Below are positions 26,694-32,324 of a stretch of DNA of 64,000 bases, one piece after another. The stretch is from positions 11,878-75,877 of the forward strand of contig NZ_DASYTH010000223.1 in the NCBI RefSeq assembly GCF_036002505.1, given 5' to 3'. This DNA is from DASYTH01 sp036002505. Lineage in GTDB: Bacteria; Actinomycetota; Actinomycetes; Mycobacteriales; Pseudonocardiaceae. The notes beneath the pieces are model-generated. The model was not told the origin of the DNA. It was given only the letters and a program-made list of their open reading frames with translations, and made no database searches. The stretch's first letter is position 1; every line of letters begins with the position of its first letter. The translations under genes were made by a program, and so were the position numbers.

Positions 26694-26742
26694 GCGACAT
26701 CCGTCGCAACAGTGTTAACCTCACTACCACGACAACCGTCGC
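26694..26742. promoter_or_regulatory. Twin TetR operators in divergent promoter
   Basis: Two copies of the same palindrome occur in the 80-bp divergent space: GCGACATCCGTCGC (26694-26707) and ACGACAACCGTCGC (26729-26742), that is RCGAC-AWCC-GTCGC, 35 bp centre to centre. The sequence between them is AT-richer (GTGTTAACC) and likely holds promoter elements. Confidence 0.7.
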
Positions 26743-26759
26743 ATTAATGAGGAGTGCCC

Positions 26760-27341
26760 GTGACCGACCTGTGGCACCAGCTGGTGCTCATCTGGATTCA
26801 CCACCCGGCCCGGTTCCAGGAATACCTGGCGGAGATGGCGCCCATCGTCACCCGGTACGGCGGCGCCGCCGACCAGATCTTCACCCCCACCGCCATCCAG
26901 GCCGACGGCCTCACCACCCCAGACGCCGCCAACCTCGTCCACTACGACAGCCGCACCGCCTTCGACGCGTTCTCCGCCGACCCGGCGTTCCTGAAGATCA
27001 AGCACCTTCGCGACACGTCCGTCGACCTCCGCACCTTCGACGGCCGCCTCACCCAGGCCAACCCGACCCGACCCGGCGCGGACCGGGTCTATCTGATCGA
27101 GATCGGCCACGCCCCCGAGCTCGTGGAACCGGCCCTGACCAGCGATGACCGCCGGACCGAGTACACCCTCGACGTCGAGCCCACATGCGCCGCCGACCGT
27201 CCGCTCAACCGGGTCCGGATCTCCTCGTTCCCCTCACCCGCACAACGCGCCGCGTTCGACTGTGCCCACGACCCGACGGGCATCATCCGAATCGACACGG
27301 TGCTCAGCCCGGCCCCAAATCTCCCATCGTCGCCGAGCTGA
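26760..27341 (+). CDS. DUF1330-like protein (two ferredoxin-like repeats)
   Basis: A 193-residue protein of unknown function. Two similar halves can be seen, each with a beta-alpha-beta pattern like DUF1330 or EthD-type dimeric alpha-beta barrels: LVLIWIHHPARFQEYLAEMAP with HYDSRTAFDAFSADPAF, then RVYLIEIGHAPELVEP with ISSFPSPAQRAAFDCAHD. GTG 26760 has GAGGAG five bases upstream, better than the GTG at 26754. Its divergent TetR neighbour and twin operators suggest induction by a small molecule. It overlaps the convergent membrane protein gene by 38 bp. Confidence 0.8.
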   Translation: MTDLWHQLVLIWIHHPARFQEYLAEMAPIVTRYGGAADQIFTPTAIQADGLTTPDAANLVHYDSRTAFDAFSADPAFLKIKHLRDTSVDLRTFDGRLTQANPTRPGADRVYLIEIGHAPELVEPALTSDDRRTEYTLDVEPTCAADRPLNRVRISSFPSPAQRAAFDCAHDPTGIIRIDTVLSPAPNLPSSPS

Positions 27342-28101
27342 TGGTCCCGTCGGCGACGCTGTGCGCGACGATGCTGTGCGCCGTTCGAAAGAGCCGCCGA
27401 GCCTGCAAAAACAGGTACACATCGAGCACGACGACGGCCAGGAACACCACGACCTTGACCGAGGTCGGAACGTGAAGATTTAACAATATAGCTGTCCCCA
27501 GAATGGGCAACGGCACAAGAATCGCGTCTCGAAACTCGCTCTCCGACCTGATCCGGTCGTATTCCGCATAAAGTTCCGGTTTGGCCATGATGAGCCGTGG
27601 ACCCATGGTGAGAACCTCGTTGAGGACACGAATCGCCATCCGCTCGCTCTCCTCGGAACCCGGCACCTCCGCCCCGCCGCCCGGCGGCCGGACAGCCTCA
27701 TAGGCATGGATCATGTTGGTATACAACCGGTTGATGGCACGCCGGCTGATCGGCCGGAACAGCCCGCGCCACCCACCGGGCAGCCCGGCAAGGTTCTCGG
27801 GAGTTATCCTCGCCATGTACCGCCAACTTCGCCGGTACAGCATTGACTGCGCCGTCACGCTGGTAACCTCACCGACCAGCAGGCACACAACGCTGATGGC
27901 GACCAACCGGCCGCTCACCCCAAAAAGGTTCAGCAACTGCTCAGCCGGCGCACTGAGAATGGACCGCCCACCCGCTCGGTCCCGCCACACACCGGCACCC
28001 AGCAACCACACCGCCGCAAACCACATATACCCCGCGACCAACGCACTACGAACGTGCCGAAGGCCGGGCATGATCGACGCAAGCATGCGGCATGTTCGCA
28101 C
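27304..28101 (-). CDS. Membrane protein of unknown function
   Basis: A protein of about 265 residues that I do not recognise. It has hydrophobic segments near the N-terminus (ALVAGYMWFAAVWLLGAGVW, LVAISVVCLLVG) and a C-terminal pair (AILVPLPILGTAILLNLHV, VVVFLAVVVLDVYLFLQA), with a soluble helical part between (MAIRVLNEVLTMGPRLIMAK). The start is uncertain: GTG 28101 has AGGGGA upstream, and ATG 28086 is the alternative. GC content is a little lower than its neighbours. A strong repeated hairpin lies upstream at 28175. Confidence 0.7.
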   Translation of the reverse strand: MRTCRMLASIMPGLRHVRSALVAGYMWFAAVWLLGAGVWRDRAGGRSILSAPAEQLLNLFGVSGRLVAISVVCLLVGEVTSVTAQSMLYRRSWRYMARITPENLAGLPGGWRGLFRPISRRAINRLYTNMIHAYEAVRPPGGGAEVPGSEESERMAIRVLNEVLTMGPRLIMAKPELYAEYDRIRSESEFRDAILVPLPILGTAILLNLHVPTSVKVVVFLAVVVLDVYLFLQARRLFRTAHSIVAHSVADGTISSATMGDLGPG

Positions 28102-28174
28102 GACCAGGTCCCCTGAGGTGAGGACGCTGGTCGGCGGCCACGCGCCCAGCGCCGGGTCAGCAGGAGCTGGCACC

Positions 28175-28247
28175 GTGGGGGTCTGGGGGCTCGGCCCCAG
28201 ACCCCCACGCGACCCGGTTTCCGCGCTCTCCGCGGACACACGTCCGC
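28175..28247. repeat. Two-hairpin repeat module (copy 1)
   Basis: A perfect 14-bp stem (GTGGGGGTCTGGGG paired with CCCCAGACCCCCAC, 6-nt loop, 28175-28208) is followed 23 bp later by GCGGAC-ACAC-GTCCGC (28232-28247). The same order, spacing and sequence, with a weaker first stem, recur at 30606-30683. The two copies are direct repeats around the accessory patch 28.25-30.6 kb. Confidence 0.75.
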
Positions 28248-28488
28248 TGAGCGTGGGCCTAACGTGGCACAACCCGAACTCTTCGGTGCTCGTCGAGCAC
28301 CCCGAGATCGCGATCCGTCCGATGCACACCCGACGCCTCACCTCCCAGATTTGCGCAGGTCAACGGCGCTGAGGGTGATTGATGGGACCGCGGGGCGGGC
28401 AGAATGGCGTCCGGTCAGCCAATGCCGGTTCGCTCGTCGACGCGCCGCAACGTGTAGCTCACAACGACCGTCCTGGCACTAATGAATT

Positions 28489-28768
28489 GGGTGTGGCTCC
28501 TTTGGAGGGAGTTGTCCATCGTGATCGGGGTGATCGGGTCTGGTGTGGCTGGTGGGACCGGTGGGGCGTTGACCAATGCTCTGAAGGCGGCCTTCGGGAC
28601 GCTGGACGTCCTGAAGGCCGCCTTCAGGGCAGGTGTCGACCGCCCAATAGTCACATCGATCCCACCTGCCTCACCAGCCACGGCCCCGGCCAAACTCACA
28701 TCCCTGGCAACGACGCCCGACGACACGAGGGGCAACGACGAGCAACTCCCTCCAACGGAGCCACGCCC
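28489..28768. mobile_element. MITE-like palindromic insertion, 280 bp
   Basis: Both ends carry the same inverted terminus: GGGTGTGGCTCCTTTGGAGG at 28489 and, on the other strand from 28768, GGGCGTGGCTCCGTTGGAGG; similarity extends about 26 bp. The element is flanked by a 9-bp direct repeat TAATGAATT (28480-28488 and 28769-28777), as expected for target-site duplication. The inside is itself a long imperfect inverted repeat whose centre is the 53-bp double palindrome at 28578-28630. There is no transposase, so it would be a non-autonomous element. An ORF can be read through it but is not credible. Confidence 0.75.
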
Positions 28769-28793
28769 TAATGAATTCCCGGAGGAGCGGGGT

Positions 28794-29346
28794 TCACAGC
28801 TCATCGTAATCCAGGAGACCGTTCTCCAATACGTGTTGACGGAAACCGCCGGGACCGAAAGGCAGGAAGTAGTCACTTTGCAAGAGGGTGTCGGCCAACT
28901 CCTCAACCATCACTGTCGTGAGTTTCTTCTCGCGAATCGCCTCACACAGCAGCGGAACGGTCGATAAGACCCGAATCCCCTTCTCCTGTGCGATCTGGCG
29001 TGGCGTCGTCTATCACCACTTCGCATTTGTAGACTTGCCCCATAGCCAGAACCCCGCATTCGCCCAAGTTCTTGCCGTTCGCAACCAGTCGGTCGCGGTA
29101 GTGCGCGAACGCTGCGACATAGTCAGGGTTGCACGATCGGTAGACACGGATCCAATCAGCTTCGAGCACCCCGCGAACGGCCGACGCGTGCTCGGCGGCG
29201 TTATTGAGTTCACGCTCGACGCTGTCAGGAATGTAGATGGGTCGCTCTCCTGCGAGAAACCCCAAAACTCCCAACCACCCCTGCGCCGCGAAGTGTCGCA
29301 ATGGCCCGGTGTCGAACACCCAGGCGTTGTTGCCTGGAACCGTCAC
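28794..29346 (-). pseudogene. PIN-domain ribonuclease-like gene, frameshifted
   Basis: The first frame (GTG 29346 to about 28970) encodes a PIN-like N-terminus: AWVFDTGPLRHFAAQGWLG with its first metal-binding Asp, SVERELNNAAEH, and GECGVLAMGQVYKCEVVIDD with later acidic residues. It then runs into unrelated sequence. Shifting frame near 28975 gives another 68 open codons (RQIAQEKGIRVLSTVPLLCE to VLENGLLDYDEL) that complete a normal PIN fold and end at TGA 28794. Two bases seem lost. PIN proteins are metal-dependent RNases, often toxins. It overlaps the upstream XRE-ImmA gene by GTGA, so the two were an operon. The MITE-like element ends 17 bp beyond the stop. Confidence 0.75.
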
Positions 29347-30485
29347 GAGACAAAATCCCAGATCTCATCGGGCCGCCGCTCGCGAATGCTCGGCAGATCC
29401 GCCTCGTCAAAAGTACCTTGAAGCAAGTCCAGAGCCCGCTCCCGGCTGATCCGCTCGTCGCGCACGAGTCGCAGTACTGCGAGCGAAAAAGGCCGGGGAA
29501 CCGTCGTCCCCTCCAACTCTTCGAGGGGGACGTACAAGTTCATTTCAACCATGTCCGTCTTGGTGGTGCGGCACCTACGTACCGAAGCGATTGTCTCGCT
29601 GTCAGCCAACCCCATATCATTCAACCGCGTGGCCAGGGTGGCCATGTCAACTCGAAACTCACTTGCCAGCAGAATCGCCGCGCCGCGCTCTCCGGAGCCG
29701 TCAACCGTCTCAGGCCATTTTCGCGTGAGCGCAGCTCCAGGTAGAAGAAGTGCACGCGCGAAACGATCAATGCGCGACTCCATCGGCAAGGTGTGGTCAG
29801 AGTAGTCAGCTACTCGCCAGTCGACGGTGTAGTCATCTGCAATCAGATAGTGACCAAGCTCGTGCGCCAGCGCAAGCCGCCTGCGACCGACCTTCATGTG
29901 ACTGTTGACAAGGGTGACACCACCGCGAGGCAGCAAGATCGTCCCGGCGTCAGCGGTGTCCTTGCCGATATCACGAGAGAACGCCAAGAGTCCGACGCTG
30001 GCAACACTGTCGGAGAGTTGACGGATTGGGTCCTCTGCTTCAAGGCCCATCAGAGTGCGTGCTTGCACAGCAAGTGCCTCGGCCTCGGCGTTGGTCGAAG
30101 GTGGCGCGATGCCAGCCTGATCGACCGCGCCAGCAGCATCCAACCCCAGTTGGTCGACTCCTAGCGAGGCAATGAACTCGACCTCATCGGCGAACTTCGC
30201 GAGTAGCGCGTCGATCTGCGAGTCCGTGGTGTCCAGCCCCTGGCTGGACCGGTGCGAGACAAGCGCCGGGGTGGGCTCCTCGAAGAAGGTAGACATGCGC
30301 ACACCGATCGCAGCGGCGATGTCGGACAGTTCGAGCGCCGTGACCTTGCGAACGCCCCCCTCGATCTTGTTCACCGCCGTGCGCTCAAGACCGATAGCTT
30401 GCCCGAGTTCCTCTTGACTCACGCCTGCGCGCTTGCGTGCATCTCGGATGCGCTCACCTAGTGTCCGCGCGTCAACGTTGCCCAT
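29343..30485 (-). CDS. XRE regulator with ImmA/IrrE metallopeptidase domain
   Basis: A 380-residue protein. Residues 8-65 form an XRE helix-turn-helix (LGERIRDARKRAGVSQEELG, VNKIEGGVRKVTALEL). The middle holds an ImmA/IrrE (COG2856) zinc peptidase with HELGHYL and a downstream ESRIDRFARALLLPG. Proteins of this kind cleave a partner or repressor in response to stress or phage signals, or act as antitoxin-like regulators of a linked toxin. Here the partner is the coupled PIN gene downstream (4-bp overlap). Codon use and GC are lower than in surrounding genes, which suggests horizontal transfer. Confidence 0.9.
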   Translation of the reverse strand: MGNVDARTLGERIRDARKRAGVSQEELGQAIGLERTAVNKIEGGVRKVTALELSDIAAAIGVRMSTFFEEPTPALVSHRSSQGLDTTDSQIDALLAKFADEVEFIASLGVDQLGLDAAGAVDQAGIAPPSTNAEAEALAVQARTLMGLEAEDPIRQLSDSVASVGLLAFSRDIGKDTADAGTILLPRGGVTLVNSHMKVGRRRLALAHELGHYLIADDYTVDWRVADYSDHTLPMESRIDRFARALLLPGAALTRKWPETVDGSGERGAAILLASEFRVDMATLATRLNDMGLADSETIASVRRCRTTKTDMVEMNLYVPLEELEGTTVPRPFSLAVLRLVRDERISRERALDLLQGTFDEADLPSIRERRPDEIWDFVS

Positions 30486-30605
30486 ACGTGCGATTATCGC
30501 ACAATCCAGCCGCTACGCGGAGGGTAACACGAGCGAGCGGGTGTGCTTCCCGGTGGACCTAACGCATCAGCATACGAACCGTTCGGGCGCCCAGCGCACG
30601 AACAC

Positions 30606-30683
30606 GCGGGGGTCTGGGGGTCGCCCCCCAGAAGATACGACGGACAACCTGGTCCGCGCCGTCTGCGGACACACGTCCGCTGA
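30606..30683. repeat. Two-hairpin repeat module (copy 2), next to the tRNA 3' end
   Basis: GCGGGGGTCTGGGGG with a partial complementary arm, then TGCGGACACACGTCCGCTGA about 57 bp on, matching the module at 28175-28247. It sits five bases beyond the 3' end of the tRNA gene at 30689-30762 and upstream of the XRE-ImmA gene. Confidence 0.7.
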
Positions 30684-30688
30684 GGACG

Positions 30689-30762
30689 TGGGGCCGGGGG
30701 GAGTCGAACCCCCACTGGCTGGAACCTAAATCCAGTGCCTCTGCCTGTTGGGCTACGGCCCC
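30689..30762 (-). tRNA. tRNA with UAG anticodon (reads CUA, Leu) but short variable arm
   Basis: A complete cloverleaf can be drawn. The acceptor stem is GGGGCCG/CGGCCCC with discriminator A and no encoded CCA. The D arm is GCC/GGC (3 bp), the anticodon stem is CTGGA/TCCAG with loop TTTAGGT (anticodon TAG), the variable loop is CCAGT (5 nt), and the T arm is GGGGG/CCCCC with loop TTCGACT. The anticodon and A73 point to leucine. However, bacterial tRNA-Leu normally has a long class II variable arm, and this one is class I. The 3-bp D stem is leucine-like. Confidence 0.88.
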
Positions 30763-30813
30763 TCGTTGTGTTGCGCGTGCAGCCTAGCCAGGTGGTTGTG
30801 TCATCATGCAGGC

Positions 30814-30987
30814 ATGGAGGTGCCCCGGCCGCTGCGGGCGGCGGTGGACTGGTTCGAGGCGCGGGGTGTCTACGTGCCGGGTGAGGATAACCGGATGCTC
30901 TCGCTGTGGCGGGACTTCGGCTGGTTGATCATCGCTTGGCTGTTCACGGTGAGCGTGTTCGTGATCTTCTTCGCGTTGGCGGCGTGA
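30814..30987 (+). CDS. Small single-pass membrane protein
   Basis: A 57-residue ORF starting at ATG 30814, with a charged N-terminal half (VDWFEARGVYVPGEDNRML) and one clear C-terminal membrane helix (WLIIAWLFTVSVFVIFFALAA, given here in part). I do not recognise the family. It stands alone between the tRNA and a lipoprotein gene, and the ribosome-binding site is weak. The codon pattern is consistent with a gene. Confidence 0.6.
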   Translation: MEVPRPLRAAVDWFEARGVYVPGEDNRMLSLWRDFGWLIIAWLFTVSVFVIFFALAA

Positions 30988-31154
30988 GGCCTTAGTTGGG
31001 CTGAAGAGGCTCGTTCGTTCACTCCAGGTGCCCTTACGGTCACAGCTCGGCTACAGGTACGACTCAACGGGTCAACATGGGCACCTGAACGGGCGCCAAA
31101 CGTTCATCGTGGAGAGGCAACACATCACGCTCCCCGTCGGAAAGAAGCCACTAC

Positions 31155-31691
31155 GTGAACCTGCTCAGGCTCACGGGCGCCTGCTGCACATTGATTCTTG
31201 CAGCCGCCTGTGCCGCGGGGCCCTACTCCGACGCCGCTCCGGACCCCCAGCGACTCAGCGGGAGCCAGACCACCAGCAGCTCGGCGCGCGGCGGCGAGAC
31301 GAGCGCCCGCCCTGGAGGCCGGCACACGCTGGCCGGCGAGCTGGCGGTCACGGTGTCGGCGCCGAAGGCGTTCACCCCTACCGAGACCGCCTCACCGCAC
31401 ACGCCGCGCGCGGTGGCGTTCGAGTTGACCATCGACAACGAGGGGTCGGACGTCTACCGGCCTGCGCAGCTGGCGGTCACCGCGACGAGCAACGGTGTGG
31501 CCGCGCTCCAGGTGATCGACTCGACCCAGGGGTACACCGGCATCGTCGGCGCCGACGATCTGCCGCCGGGCGAGCACCTGCGGGTGGCGGTGGCGTTCGC
31601 GATCCCCAAGGAGCCGGCCGAGGTCACGCTGCGGATCCAGCCCAACGCGGCCGACGGCGGCGGGTCCACCCTGTTCCAAGGCACCGTGTAG
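31155..31691 (+). CDS. Putative lipoprotein of unknown function
   Basis: A 178-residue exported protein. The N-terminus (LLRLTGACCTLILAAACAAG) is a lipoprotein signal peptide with LAAAC as lipobox, Cys near residue 20. The Ser/Thr/Gly-rich linker is followed by a beta-sandwich-like domain (LAVTVSAPKAFTPTE, VAFELTIDNEGSDVYRPAQL, LPPGEHLRVAVAFAIPKEPA) that resembles DUF4352-type immunoglobulin-like domains. It probably sits on the outer face of the membrane. The GTG start at 31155 is accepted for its position just before the signal peptide. It lies 32 bp upstream of the peroxiredoxin gene. Confidence 0.82.
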   Translation: MNLLRLTGACCTLILAAACAAGPYSDAAPDPQRLSGSQTTSSSARGGETSARPGGRHTLAGELAVTVSAPKAFTPTETASPHTPRAVAFELTIDNEGSDVYRPAQLAVTATSNGVAALQVIDSTQGYTGIVGADDLPPGEHLRVAVAFAIPKEPAEVTLRIQPNAADGGGSTLFQGTV

Positions 31692-31723
31692 GTGTGTCGG
31701 GACGGCACGCTAGCGTCCGTCCC

Positions 31724-32197
31724 ATGAGTGAGCAGAAGCGGCTGGCCGAGGGAGACGCGGCGCCGGAGTTCAGCCTTCCCGACAGCACCGGCGAGCAGGT
31801 GTCGCTGTCCGACTTCCGTGGCCGCACGGTCCTCGTCTACTTCTACCCCGCCGCCGGCACGCCCGGCTGCACCAAGCAGGCCTGCGACTTCCGGGACAAC
31901 CTGGCCGGGCTGAACGACGCCGGCTTCGACGTCATCGGGATCTCGCCGGACAAGCCGGCCAAGCTCGCCAAGTTCGTCGCCGACGAGAAGCTCACCTTCC
32001 CGCTGCTGTCCGACGAGGGCCGCGCCGTGCTCACCGAGTGGGGGGCCTACGGCGAGAAGCAGAGCTACGGCCGCACGATCACCGGGGTGATCCGCTCGAC
32101 GTTCGTGGTCGGGCCGGACGGCAAGATCGCCAAGGCGCTGTACAACGTCAAGGCGACCGGCCACGTGGCCAAGCTGCGCAAGGACCTGGGCATCTAG
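31724..32197 (+). CDS. bcp: Thioredoxin-dependent peroxiredoxin (BCP/PrxQ type)
   Basis: A 157-residue cytosolic thiol peroxidase that reduces hydrogen peroxide and organic peroxides, recycled by thioredoxin. The active site is GTPGCTKQACDFRD: the peroxidatic Cys in PGC and the resolving Cys five residues later, as in Escherichia coli Bcp. Other family marks are APEFSLPDSTG, FYPAAGTPGC, VIGISPDKP and RSTFVVGPDGKI. Length is normal. ATG 31724 follows the lipoprotein stop by 32 bp. Confidence 0.95.
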   Translation: MSEQKRLAEGDAAPEFSLPDSTGEQVSLSDFRGRTVLVYFYPAAGTPGCTKQACDFRDNLAGLNDAGFDVIGISPDKPAKLAKFVADEKLTFPLLSDEGRAVLTEWGAYGEKQSYGRTITGVIRSTFVVGPDGKIAKALYNVKATGHVAKLRKDLGI

Positions 32198-32324
32198 CTC
32201 CCGCTCAGCGGCACACCCGTTTCGAAACCCACCCGCTGTGGCCTATGGTCGGCTCAGGCCGGCAATGGTTAGTAAACCTGCCTAATCATTGTCGGCTCGC
32301 GGACCCTGCCACAGAGGAGTGGGT

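Noticed and set aside
28482..28967. A 161-codon plus-strand ORF covering the MITE-like element
   Set aside because: Most of it is the palindromic element, and its end is antisense to the PIN gene; the open frame is accidental.
30689..30762. The UAG-anticodon tRNA as suppressor of the TAG in the GH20 gene
   Set aside because: Anticodon UAG pairs with codon CUA. Reading the UAG stop would need anticodon CUA, so the two oddities are unrelated.
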